Part shown: piece after piece, positions 8,746 through 16,780 of the stretch
Numbering within the stretch: the first letter of the stretch is position 1
Layout of the letters: each line of letters starts with the position of its first letter
Program-made: the position numbers and the translations under genes
Assembly: GCF_000012885.1 (NCBI RefSeq)
Contig: NC_007498.2
Location: 992,001-1,056,000, forward strand
Direction: 5' to 3'
Source: Syntrophotalea carbinolica DSM 2380
GTDB lineage: Bacteria; Desulfobacterota; Desulfuromonadia; Desulfuromonadales; Syntrophotaleaceae
Length of the DNA: 64,000 bases
Notes under the pieces: generated by a model
What the model was told of the DNA's origin: nothing
Databases searched by the model: none
Seen by the model: only the letters and a program-made list of their open reading frames with translations

Positions 8746-9368
8746 GGTTGCCACTCCTTTTCGAGCCACTGGCAGACGGCCCGATGAAATACCAGTAAGT
8801 CCTGATGCAGGCCACGCACTTTCCTGCGCATGATCTGTCCGACGATCAGGCCGGGAATGGCTACCAGCAGACCGGCCTGGGTAGTGAGCAGGGCTTCCCT
8901 GATGCCCGATGCCATGGCCTGGGCGTTGCCCATGCCGTACAGGCCGATAACCCGAAAGGTTTCCACCATGCCGCTGACGGTACCCAGCAGGCCCAACAGG
9001 GGTGCGGCCGCGGCCAGGATCATGATGGCGGGAATAAAGCGGTACAGATCCCGCAACTGGCGCCGCACGGCCACCTCGAAGAAAATCCGCCGGGGTTCGT
9101 TGTCTGTGGGTCTTCCCGGCCCGTCTTGTTGCTTCATGAAATAGGCCAGCGCAAGGGCTTTGGGACAGCAGCCCGATGTCGGTGGTGGCGTTTCGCTGCA
9201 AAGGCATGCCATGGCGTCGTCCAGCGGCAGCGACTGCCGCCCGGCTCGCCGGATCCAGTCGGCCTTCAGGGCGATCAGAATCCACATCCAGGCGGATAGA
9301 ACCCCGATGGGAATCATGACGGGGCCGCCCATGTCCACCAGTTCCAGAATGTTGCGGAAAAGAGCCAT
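8733..9368 (-). CDS. exbB: ExbB/TolQ-type proton channel (ExbB2-like)
   Basis: A 211-residue protein with three membrane segments: VMIPIGVLSAWMWILIAL, then FIPAIMILAAAAPLLGLLGT, then TTQAGLLVAIPGLIVGQIM. The MotA/TolQ signature is clear (LLGLLGTVSGMVETF). The 60-residue cytoplasmic loop contains a Cys-rich stretch (MACLCSET, SGCCP) unlike most ExbB proteins. It is the short ExbB of a TonB2-type set; the longer paralogue (TtpC-like) is just upstream. It forms the proton channel with ExbD. Confidence 0.9.
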   Translation of the reverse strand: MALFRNILELVDMGGPVMIPIGVLSAWMWILIALKADWIRRAGRQSLPLDDAMACLCSETPPPTSGCCPKALALAYFMKQQDGPGRPTDNEPRRIFFEVAVRRQLRDLYRFIPAIMILAAAAPLLGLLGTVSGMVETFRVIGLYGMGNAQAMASGIREALLTTQAGLLVAIPGLIVGQIMRRKVRGLHQDLLVFHRAVCQWLEKEWQPCSD

Positions 9369-9438
9369 GATGATATTCGATCCTTTTGCGACAGGCGGCG
9401 CGCCATAGCTTTTGTCTACTTAGGCAAGGGTAAAGCTG

Positions 9439-10857
9439 TTATGCCGCTGCCTGTTTGTCGTTGTTTTTCCATTTGAGAAGGGCACCCATGAGGGCCAGGC
9501 CTTTTTCTTCCATGTCCTGGGACAGCTTGTGTGCCCGGCTACCCAGAAAAGAAGCGATCATCATGACGGGAATGGCGACGGCCAGACCCACCTGGGTGGT
9601 GACCATGGCTTCGGAAATGCCGCCGGCCATGAGGCGCGGATCGCTCGTGCCATGGGTGGTGATGACCTGAAAAGTGTTGATCATGCCGGTGACCGTGCCG
9701 AGCAGACCCAGCAGCGGCGCCACGGCCGCCGCCACCTTGAGGGCGCTCAGGAAACGCTCCAGACGAGGGGTCTCCCTGAGGATCGCTTCGGACAGGGAGC
9801 TTTCGATGATCTCCCGGTTTTCGCCGCGATGTTGCAGCCCGGCGATCAGAACCCGACCGGTAGGTTGGTCGCGGTGCGGAGCGGTGGCCCTGAGGGCCGT
9901 CTCCCAGTCGCCTTGGGATACCAGTGCGGTGACGCGGGTCATCAGCTCATCCGTATTATGCCGTACCCGGGCCAGAAACAGCAGTCGCTCGACGGTCAGC
10001 GCCAAAGCCACCAGTCCCACCAGAAGAATCGGTATCACCAGCGCCCCGCCGCTGCGCAGTTGATTCATCACGGTGTCCCGGCGGGCGAGCTGGCGAATGG
10101 CGGCGCCGCCCGTTATGTCGGTGAAGACCCGGTCGGTCTCGCCGTCGAAGTAGTCGTCCAGATTGCTTTTCACGCCGCCGGGCGGTTCGGCGCCGGCCAC
10201 CAGCCGTCCGGAAGCGGGGCTCAGCAGCAGATAGCCGGTGCCGGTGTCTGAGCGGTGCAGGGCGGCCAGGTGCCCGAGGCGGATGATGTCGGCTTCGATA
10301 TCGTTGCCGCCGCGATCCAGCATGTTGCCGGTGTAACGGATCTTTTCGGCTCCGGCTCGCATATCGGTGAAGTAAAGGTCGAAAAGCGTTTTTACATCCG
10401 CCATGCCGAATACATGGCCGTTGGCGCTGAAGGCACGCAGTTTCGCCAGACTTTCCGGCTGCTGGGCGCTGTAAGGGCTTTCCTCGACCCTGGCCAGGAA
10501 GTTGCCGACAAAGTCGAGCAACACCGTATCCAACTCCTCCTTGCTCGCCAGACGGCTGCCGATATCTTGCTTGAGGGTGTTGCGCTGGCGGGAAAGCTTG
10601 TCCAACAATGCCTTCTCGGTGGCCAGTTTTTTGTCTGCGGAGGCAAGTTCGGATTGCAACTGTCGCAGAGTGCGTGTGAGCCGGGCGCGCTCCTGTTGAA
10701 TATCCCGCAGGGTGAGCTGGCGATCACGGTGCGCGGTTCGCTCCCGGGCCTGGATTTCACCGGCGACCTGATCGAAGGATGGCGTCGCTTGCGTTGCGCC
10801 GGCCGAGGTTGTTAACAGCAGTAACGACAGACACAGAATTTTACTTGCCATTGACAC
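9439..10857 (-). CDS. ttpC: TtpC-like ExbB/TolQ channel with periplasmic coiled-coil domain
   Basis: A 472-residue protein. It has a signal peptide (CLSLLLLTTSAGATQA), then a ~240-residue periplasmic region with coiled coil (LTRTLRQLQSELASADKKLA). The MotA/TolQ/ExbB channel follows (membrane segments near 270-295, 380-400 and 420-445; core LLGLLGTVTGMINTF). The size and plan match TtpC, the extra ExbB-like protein of TonB2 systems. A GTG start at 10857 has AGGAGG five bases away; an ATG at 10851 is the alternative. It overlaps the DUF3450 gene by 17 bases. It probably works with the DUF3450 protein in the periplasm. Confidence 0.85.
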   Translation of the reverse strand: MSMASKILCLSLLLLTTSAGATQATPSFDQVAGEIQARERTAHRDRQLTLRDIQQERARLTRTLRQLQSELASADKKLATEKALLDKLSRQRNTLKQDIGSRLASKEELDTVLLDFVGNFLARVEESPYSAQQPESLAKLRAFSANGHVFGMADVKTLFDLYFTDMRAGAEKIRYTGNMLDRGGNDIEADIIRLGHLAALHRSDTGTGYLLLSPASGRLVAGAEPPGGVKSNLDDYFDGETDRVFTDITGGAAIRQLARRDTVMNQLRSGGALVIPILLVGLVALALTVERLLFLARVRHNTDELMTRVTALVSQGDWETALRATAPHRDQPTGRVLIAGLQHRGENREIIESSLSEAILRETPRLERFLSALKVAAAVAPLLGLLGTVTGMINTFQVITTHGTSDPRLMAGGISEAMVTTQVGLAVAIPVMMIASFLGSRAHKLSQDMEEKGLALMGALLKWKNNDKQAAA

Positions 10858-11659
10858 GGGATCCTCCTGCGGTAGTTTTTGCCCCGGGTTGGCCCACGGG
10901 CAGGCGGCTCAGGGCCAGGATGCGAGTGCCTTCGGCCATTTGCATGGCCTGTCCGATATCCCTGCCGCCTTCGTCCAGGGCCCAGAAACTCCGTAGCTCG
11001 CCGTCCCAGGCGTAGGCTTGCCGACCATCCATGGTCAGGGCATACAGGCCGAGGCGTCCGACCTGCAACAGCCGGACCTGGCGGGGCTGGCCGTCAACGG
11101 CGATTTCCGCTTCACGAACCGCTACGGTGTGGCCCAGATCCGCTTCCCGCGCCAGCGTCTCCAGTACGGCGCGGGTTTTCGGCAGCAGGCCCGTGTCGTA
11201 ATCGTTCAGCAATTGCCGGGTATGGGCCAGCTTCCGGCGGCGCTCGGCCTGCTGCCAGGGCAAGTCGGCGGCTACGAAGGTTTGCAGCCGGTCCAGCATC
11301 TGGTCCAGCAGCGGCAGCAGTTCCACGTTGATTTTTTCCATTTCGGCCGCACGCAGTTTTAACGCTTCGATTTTTCGGTTCAGGGTGGCGCTGTAGTCCG
11401 TGGCCTTGCGCCGCTGCCAGTCGATGTTCTGCAGGCGTGTGTGTGCCCGGTCGATGTTTGCCAGCAACGTCTGTTTTTCCGCCTCCCATGCTTCCACGGC
11501 TTGCTGGGTGGCGGCATCGACAGCCACGGCTCGCTCTGCGGTGTGCTTTACCTGCGTGGCTGTTTCCGCCGCCGCCGTCCAGGGTATCAGCCCGACCAGT
11601 GCCAGCATGATCCAGGGAACCAGGGTCGGGACAGGGTTCGCACGTTGTCGCATGTCCAT
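10841..11659 (-). CDS. DUF3450 family periplasmic coiled-coil protein of the TonB2-type system
   Basis: A 272-residue protein with an N-terminal signal or anchor (WIMLALVGLIPWTAAAE) and a long coiled coil (~45-110). Family-typical segments include INVELLPLLDQMLDRLQTFV, DLPWQQAERRRKL and the C-terminal beta part (RLLQVGRLGLYALTMDGRQA). DUF3450 genes characteristically open the ttpC-exbB-exbD-tonB-TPR set. A TTG at 11665 could start it, but the ATG at 11659 with GGGAG seven bases away is better. It probably contacts the periplasmic part of TtpC. Biochemical function remains unknown for the family. Confidence 0.85.
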   Translation of the reverse strand: MDMRQRANPVPTLVPWIMLALVGLIPWTAAAETATQVKHTAERAVAVDAATQQAVEAWEAEKQTLLANIDRAHTRLQNIDWQRRKATDYSATLNRKIEALKLRAAEMEKINVELLPLLDQMLDRLQTFVAADLPWQQAERRRKLAHTRQLLNDYDTGLLPKTRAVLETLAREADLGHTVAVREAEIAVDGQPRQVRLLQVGRLGLYALTMDGRQAYAWDGELRSFWALDEGGRDIGQAMQMAEGTRILALSRLPVGQPGAKTTAGGSRVNGK

Positions 11660-11677
11660 GGTCAATCTCCCGTGTTT

Positions 11678-12187
11678 TCAGTCTCTTGCCAGCAGGGTGC
11701 GCATTATGTTGCCGCTGAACAGCAGGGCCGATACGGTGACCAGTACCCCGCCCGCCGCCACCAGGGCCCTGTAGGGGGCCGCCACCGCGCGGAATTCGGG
11801 CGACCCGGCATCGAAACCGGAAGCCAGGCCGAACACCCCGATAAGGTGGAAGCCGGCCGTGAGCAGCAACAGGCCGAGGACATGACAGCCCCAGTTACCG
11901 TAACCGACCCAGCGCAGATAGCGTTCCCGTCCGCTGATCTGCGGGGCGAGATGGTACAGGATGCCCATGAGCGCCGAACTGACCCAGCCGATCAGGCTCA
12001 CATGGGTGTGGATCTTGGTCACGAAATAGCCGAAAAAGGCTTTGAGCTTGCCGGGGGGAACATGCAGCAGGGCCTTATACAGGGACTGGAGCTGAAACTT
12101 GGTGGGAAACATCACCCCTTCGAGACAGCTGAGCAGCAGGAAACACAGGGCGGTAATGATGAAGTATCTGGCCAGTTTGGACGACAT
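11678..12187 (-). CDS. Small haem-copper oxidase subunit I-like membrane protein
   Basis: A 169-residue membrane protein with four predicted helices (~8-25, 55-80, 95-120, 140-160). The segment KIHTHVSLIGWVSSALMGIL followed by YHLAPQI resembles one helix pair of cbb3/NorB-type subunit I. It keeps His residues (IHTHVS, CHVLGLL, FHLIGVFGL) that could ligate haem b, but the protein is far too short for an oxidase. Placed between a tetrapyrrole methylase and the TonB energy genes, it may bind haem or move electrons at the inner membrane. The family resemblance is moderate and the function is inferred. Confidence 0.6.
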   Translation of the reverse strand: MSSKLARYFIITALCFLLLSCLEGVMFPTKFQLQSLYKALLHVPPGKLKAFFGYFVTKIHTHVSLIGWVSSALMGILYHLAPQISGRERYLRWVGYGNWGCHVLGLLLLTAGFHLIGVFGLASGFDAGSPEFRAVAAPYRALVAAGGVLVTVSALLFSGNIMRTLLARD

Positions 12188-12220
12188 GACAGGGTTCCTC
12201 TCGCAATGGGCCCGCGTGGG

Positions 12221-13105
12221 TTATTTCAAAAAATCGCCGATGTAGACAAGGTGTTCGAAAGGTATGTTCTGCTTCTGTTTCATGACTTGGAGAATGCTTT
12301 CCAGTGTGCCCCGGATGACCTGCTCATCCTTGGCGTAACCGGCCCTGGCCACGATGGCCACCGGCGTGTCCGGGGGATAGAACCGGCCGAGTTCCGCCAC
12401 CAGTTTTTCCATGTCCGAAAACATGGTGAACACCACCATGGAGGCCCGTGTGGCGGCCATGCGCGCGATCGTGTCCGAGCCGCCATAGCCGGGTTTGGTA
12501 TCGGCGGCATTGGTCAGAATGGCCGAGTGGGCCGCGACGCCGAAGGTGAGACCTCTATGCAGGGCGGCATTGGCCGCGTTCAGGCAGCTGACGCCCGGTA
12601 TGATGACGGGATCGAGGTCCTGCAGTACCTCCACGGTCCAGATGTAGGGGCCGAAGATGCAGGGATCGCCGCCGTCCAGCAGGCAGACGTTCTTGCCGGC
12701 ACGGACCGCCGTGGTGACCGTCCGGACAAAGTTCTCCAGCTCCGGTTTGGCCTTGGCGGCAAGGTCTTCTCCCTTGCTTTTGCCGAAGCCGAAATTGCCC
12801 TTGAGGGATTGGAGATATCGGTGGATGTGGATGCCCGGTCGCGGATACACGGTTTTGTCCTTTATCAGTTCAGGATAGTTTTCCCGGTTTTTTTTGGAAC
12901 AGTAGACGATGTCCGCCGATTGGATGGTTCGCATCGCTTTAAGGGTGATGTTGTCCGCATCCCCGCAGCCGACGCTGACCAGATAGAAATGTCCCGTACT
13001 ATCCGCTATGGCTCGACCGGGAATCACGCATAGCGTCATAAGCAGGAGCAGACCCAACGTACCTTGAACTAACGGTTGGCCAATCTGTCCGATGATTAAC
13101 TTCAT
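12221..13105 (-). CDS. Exported-looking tetrapyrrole (corrin/porphyrin) methylase-family protein
   Basis: A 294-residue protein. After a clear signal peptide (LGLLLLMTLCVIPGRAIA) comes a full tetrapyrrole methylase fold. The motifs are YLVSVGCGDADNITLKA, LLDGGDPCIFGPY, VIIPGVSCLNAANA, MVVFTMF, AIVARAGYAKDEQVIRGTL and a final VYIGDFL. These are the SAM-binding and active-site loops of CobA/CbiF/CbiL-type enzymes. Family members normally work in the cytosol, so an export signal is unexpected: SAM is not known to be available in the periplasm. It lies directly downstream of a TonB-dependent receptor, which suggests binding or processing of an imported tetrapyrrole. The fold is confident; location and activity are inferred. 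Confidence 0.75.
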   Translation of the reverse strand: MKLIIGQIGQPLVQGTLGLLLLMTLCVIPGRAIADSTGHFYLVSVGCGDADNITLKAMRTIQSADIVYCSKKNRENYPELIKDKTVYPRPGIHIHRYLQSLKGNFGFGKSKGEDLAAKAKPELENFVRTVTTAVRAGKNVCLLDGGDPCIFGPYIWTVEVLQDLDPVIIPGVSCLNAANAALHRGLTFGVAAHSAILTNAADTKPGYGGSDTIARMAATRASMVVFTMFSDMEKLVAELGRFYPPDTPVAIVARAGYAKDEQVIRGTLESILQVMKQKQNIPFEHLVYIGDFLK

Positions 13106-13191
13106 GATGCTTCTCCTCGTCGTATCTGTGGGGTTCGGCTGTCCGGTTCCGTCAGGCGGGATCGGACAGGTGTGAAAAGATATTCAATAAC

Positions 13192-15093
13192 TCAGTAATC
13201 GTAGGAAACCCCGCTGTACCAGAACATCGGTTCCCGGGTTGTGCCGGTATTGAAGATATTGTCCACGCCGGCGAAGACTTTCCATTGCCGGGTGATGTTT
13301 TTTGCCAGGTAGGTGTTCACCAGGAAGACGTCATCCTCGTCTCCGCCGGAGTAGTAGCGCTCGCCGATATAGTTGAAGCGGATATTCGCAGCCCATCCCG
13401 AAAGCGGCTGGCGGTAGCTCAGTTTCAGGGTTCCCTTATAGTCGGGGCGACCCTCCAGATCCTTGCCCGTATCTTTGTCTTCCGTATCCAGGTAGGTTAT
13501 GTTGCCCGTCAGGGCGAAGCCGTAAGGCAGTTTCAGACGTCCCTCGAATTCGACCCCTTCCATGGTCGCTTCGGCGATGTTCTGGTACTGGTAATAGTCC
13601 TTTTTTTTCTTGCCCGAGCCGGTGGACATGTACCAGACCGCATCGATAAGATCGTCGATTTCCGTATAGAACCACATGAAGCGGCCCTGAAAGCGTCCGT
13701 ACTCGCCTTCGATGCCGACTTCGTAGCTGTCGGAGGTCTCGGCGTCGAGATCAGCGTTGGGTTCGCAGATCTGCTTGCCCTGTTTCATGTAGGTGGGGAC
13801 GTACAACTCCATAAACCCGGGGGCGCGGAAGCCCCTGCCGTAGGATGCTTTGAGTCTGAGGTTGTCCAGGATGTGGTAGGTGGCGGAGACTCGGGGCGTC
13901 CATTCGGAGCCGAACTCGGAATGCTCGTCCCAGCGGCAGCCGACCACCAGGTAGAGGGGATCGAAAACCCGGTATTCGTCCTGACCGTAGAAGCTGAGGT
14001 TATGGATATCGTCGTCCAGACCGGCATCATCCTTGCGTCCCTCGACCCGGTATTCGGTGCCCACGGTAATCAGGTGACGATCGTAGAACAGGCCGCTGTA
14101 TCGTCCCTCGATCTGGTCCAGCCAGCGTTTCGCATCCGATTCGTTGCCGATGGCGCCGCTTACCTCCGGGATGGCTGGATCCGTATCGACTTCGTTTTCC
14201 TGTTCGGAATGATTGAACCGCAGCATCAGTCTGGAGAGGGACGTGATTTTGGCGTCGTACTGAAGAAAGCCGTTTAAGCGCTCCTCCTCGACGGTTCGCA
14301 ACCGGTCCATATTCATAAGATCCCTGAGGCCGGACAGTTCCCGGTCCATGGCTTCGAAACCCGCCAGCAGCTCGTGCCCTTCAGCGAGGCTGAAGGTGAA
14401 GCGTCCGCCGACCGATTTGAGCTTGATCGTGTCGCTGTCGTCGGGCGTGACGCCGTCGCGGTCAAAGGCGTTTTGTTTCTGGTAGCCGCCGGCCAGAAAG
14501 ACGCCGAAACGTTCCGTGGCCTTGCCGACATAAGCCCGGCCCCTGGTTTTTTCCCCTTCGTGATAACCGTTCTGCCCGTATTGCGCGGTGGCGCCCAGGG
14601 CCAATCGTCTGGTGGGCCGTCGGGTGATGATGTTGACCACCCCGCCGATGGCGTCGCTGCCGTACAAAGCCGATGCGGGGCCGCGTACCACTTCGATGTG
14701 ATCGATCAGATCCACGGGGAGTTGATTGATGCTGAGCAGATCCTTGAAGCCGGCCACGACCCGGCGTCCGTCGATCAGCACCAGGGTGTGTTTGTCGCCC
14801 GTGCCGCGGATACTCGGTCTTTTCTGTCGTCCCGTCTCCGTCGTTACCAGCAGGCCGGTAGCTTCCTCGATCGCCTCGGACACGGTTTGCGCATTCATTT
14901 CAAGGATTTCCTGTGCGCTGATGACCTCGATGGCTCCCGGTGCATCTTTCATGATCTTTTCCGTCATGGTAGCGGTGACCACCATTTTTTCGGTTTCAAA
15001 GACCTCCTGGTCGTCATTGACCTGGTCGGCCAAGGTTCGGTTGGCGCACATCATGATGCAAAGCACACTCATCGCAATAAAAACATTCTTCAT
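13192..15093 (-). CDS. TonB-dependent outer-membrane receptor
   Basis: A 633-residue protein. It has a signal peptide (FIAMSVLCIMMCANRTLA), then a TonB box (EKMVVTAT). The plug domain covers ~45-155 (GAIEVISAQEI, RPSIRGTGDKHTLVLIDGRR, VRGPASALYGSDAIGGVVNI). A 22-strand-type barrel ends in ...FWYSGVSYDY with a terminal aromatic. The ATG at 15093 follows GGAGG by eight bases, so I prefer it to an ATG eight codons upstream. It heads the apparent operon receptor-methylase-membrane protein-TonB2 system. The plug resembles CirA/BtuB/haem-type receptors. The ligand is not determinable, but the methylase neighbour points to haem or a corrinoid. I see no Fur box directly upstream. Confidence 0.88.
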   Translation of the reverse strand: MKNVFIAMSVLCIMMCANRTLADQVNDDQEVFETEKMVVTATMTEKIMKDAPGAIEVISAQEILEMNAQTVSEAIEEATGLLVTTETGRQKRPSIRGTGDKHTLVLIDGRRVVAGFKDLLSINQLPVDLIDHIEVVRGPASALYGSDAIGGVVNIITRRPTRRLALGATAQYGQNGYHEGEKTRGRAYVGKATERFGVFLAGGYQKQNAFDRDGVTPDDSDTIKLKSVGGRFTFSLAEGHELLAGFEAMDRELSGLRDLMNMDRLRTVEEERLNGFLQYDAKITSLSRLMLRFNHSEQENEVDTDPAIPEVSGAIGNESDAKRWLDQIEGRYSGLFYDRHLITVGTEYRVEGRKDDAGLDDDIHNLSFYGQDEYRVFDPLYLVVGCRWDEHSEFGSEWTPRVSATYHILDNLRLKASYGRGFRAPGFMELYVPTYMKQGKQICEPNADLDAETSDSYEVGIEGEYGRFQGRFMWFYTEIDDLIDAVWYMSTGSGKKKKDYYQYQNIAEATMEGVEFEGRLKLPYGFALTGNITYLDTEDKDTGKDLEGRPDYKGTLKLSYRQPLSGWAANIRFNYIGERYYSGGDEDDVFLVNTYLAKNITRQWKVFAGVDNIFNTGTTREPMFWYSGVSYDY

Positions 15094-15530
15094 AGGTGTT
15101 GCCTCCACATTTGACATTTGTCCTTCGGGAATAGAAACATCCGGCGATGTTGCTGGTTTCTGAAGGAACAGCGGATTTCAGACGTGACGGTATGCTGTCA
15201 ATGTACCGATTTTGTTCCTTGCACATGTTTATAGGCCTAAACAGTGCATATTGCCGGCGGTTTGGATGAAAACCCGCCGGAACCAGCAGAACCCGCCGAT
15301 ATCCGGAATATTTTCCGGATTAGCGAGGTTATGTTTGTATGGGGTATTGCGGTTTAAGGTGGGTGACCGGCGTCTTTGGCGAGAACCCCTTCTGTTGGGC
15401 ACGATAATGTCATTGCGGGTATTAAAATGTCAAAGAAAAAATTAACCTATTTGATTAGCTTGCGATTCAGGCCAAGGGTGCAGATCGTTCCCAGGTCATG
15501 CCCTTGTAGATAGCTCATGCCTGCTTATCG
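15094..15530. other. Intergenic region upstream of the TonB receptor
   Basis: No convincing gene. A minus-strand TTGACA (15196-15201) could be a -35 element for the receptor operon, but the -10 is poor. No Fur-like palindrome was found here. Confidence 0.4.
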
Positions 15531-15548
15531 TGGTTGGGACCGATAGAT

Positions 15549-15870
15549 GGACAAGGGCCGATGGCTTGGCTCCGAAGTTTTCTGCCTGCGAAACGACTCC
15601 ACCGCAGACTCCGGCAGTTTGGCTATCAAGGAGATTGCAAAACCTTCAAGATGAGTTCGTGGTGCAATGCTGCAAGCCCACTGGCCAACTATGCGATGCC
15701 TAACTTCTGGTTTGAAGAACTGGGACTTTTTGATTTGAGCAAGTTGGGACAGGTTACCAGCCTCAGCATTATTGAGAGAAGAATGGACAGGAACTGTGTA
15801 CGAGGCCCGCACGCATGGTTTTGTTAGAGGGATGAGTTGAGCCTGAGTTGCTCACCTCACCCTGGTTAAT
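15549..15870 (+). pseudogene. Remnant of a second group II intron (3' end of maturase gene plus domains V/VI)
   Basis: A frame from about 15549 to 15827 encodes a maturase C-terminus without any upstream reverse transcriptase. The pieces LHRRLRQFGYQGDCKTFKMS, SSWCNAASPLANYAMPN and FWFEELGLFDL resemble the end of group II intron proteins. It is followed by a domain V-like hairpin (about 15790-15823) containing the frame's stop. A domain VI-like hairpin follows (arms AGGGATGAGTTGAGC and GCTCACCTCACCCT, 15828-15863), ending near TTAAT at 15870. The maturase end differs from that of the intact intron at 1.3-3.3 kb, so it derives from another intron. Everything 5' is lost, so it is immobile. Confidence 0.6.
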
Positions 15871-16095
15871 TCCGGTTTTGCGCAATTTTAAGAGTCCTTC
15901 CTGTTTCGCGCCGCGAAGGGTGCGTACGAGATCGTACGGGGCCGAATCCAGGTCGGCATGCCCGTCGATCGCAAGAGGTCTCACCCGCTCCCTATTGGTC
16001 TTGTGATTTCCCCTCCTTTGTCGGCAGACCGGGGCAGCAGTATATGGGGCGATCAACCGGTGCAAGGGGCGCATTGTTTGGTTTTCTGGCGAGGT

Positions 16096-16162
16096 AAAAA
16101 TTGGCAGTCGATATGCCTTGTTTGCTGAGGAGGCAGCAACATGGTCTGCATAATCGACTGCC
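16096..16162 (-). ncRNA. Terminator-like hairpin with a CCTCCT apical loop, 3' of the small conserved gene
   Basis: On the minus strand the perfect 10-bp stem GGCAGTCGAT/ATCGACTGCC (16103-16112 with 16153-16162) closes a 40-nt region. That region contains an inner hairpin TTGCTG-CCTCCT-CAGCAA (16122-16139). The outer stem is followed by AATTTTTACC, so it can act as an intrinsic terminator for the gene ending at 16245. The exposed CCTCCT loop is complementary to Shine-Dalgarno sequences, like the array at 47.9-48.7 kb. It could be a 3'UTR-derived small RNA; that function is inferred. Confidence 0.5.
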
Positions 16163-16244
16163 CAGGAAAATCGTGAATAGGGCGTCCCGTTTCGGTGGGA
16201 GTTGCAGGGTGTGGGATATATCCAATGTTCCATATTGATGCTGC

Positions 16245-16427
16245 TTAGCCGGAGAACTCGATCACGAAGCGATATTCTTTGCCGCAACGCAGGATGATTT
16301 CTTTCTGACCGCGGCGCAGCAAACGCATGTCGACCTGCATCTGGCCATAACCGTTGTGACGCAGCAGTTCGTCGAATATGTTGCTTAATCTGTTTTTTAT
16401 TTCGTTGCTGCTGCTGATACGGGTCAT
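16245..16427 (-). CDS. Small conserved protein, paralogue of the protein at 26048
   Basis: A 60-residue protein. Its core (HNGYGQMQVDMRLLRRGQKE, IILRCGKEYRFVIEF) is nearly the same as the protein encoded at 26048-26326 (HEGYGSLRVQMRFLKRGQKE, IVLVCGKEYRYVVDY). Conservation between two loci at this length shows it is a real gene. It is small, basic and soluble; a single conserved Cys sits in a CGKEYR motif. A composite Fur/GTGA-N6-TCAC site lies 147 bases upstream (16574-16608), suggesting iron control. The function is unknown; nucleic-acid binding is possible but unproven. Confidence 0.75.
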   Translation of the reverse strand: MTRISSSNEIKNRLSNIFDELLRHNGYGQMQVDMRLLRRGQKEIILRCGKEYRFVIEFSG

Positions 16428-16573
16428 GAGTTCGCTTCTGTTTTTCAGGGAGGTGTGCGCTCAGGTTATTGGTTCAGGTGCTCTTTTTACGTGCCTTGCG
16501 CTCCGGTACTTTGTCCTGAAACAATGTCGTTTCCTTGTGGCCCATGGTTTATCGCGTTTTGAGTGTTTTGTCG

Positions 16574-16608
16574 GTGACTTAAATCACGAAAATGAAAATT
16601 GTTTTCAT
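16574..16608 (-). promoter_or_regulatory. Composite operator: GTGA-N6-TCAC palindrome fused to a Fur-like box
   Basis: GTGA-CTTAAA-TCAC at 16574-16587 is followed without a gap by GAAAATGAAAATTGTTTTCA, ending at 16608. The second part is a Fur-type inverted repeat (TGAAAA..TTTTCA). The site faces the small conserved gene (start 16427), with the GTGA palindrome nearer the gene. Three further copies with the same order occur at 22085, 23015 and 43500. Confidence 0.7.
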
Positions 16609-16780
16609 GTGAATCTCTTTTGATCAAGGCAGGCAGCTTGGTCCGCAGCATCATGCGCATGCAGGGGAGAGACTCAGGACCAGTATCCCGAGAGGTTCAA
16701 AAGTTATTTTACTGAGTTCAGGAGGGAAAAGTTTGGCTCATTTTTTTGTTTCGGTTCCAAAGGCCTGCAAAATTTAACCA

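Noticed and set aside
11441-13033. 530-codon plus-strand frame opposite the methylase and DUF3450 genes
   Set aside because: It is antisense to clear domain-bearing genes and has His/Gly/Gln-rich shadow composition.
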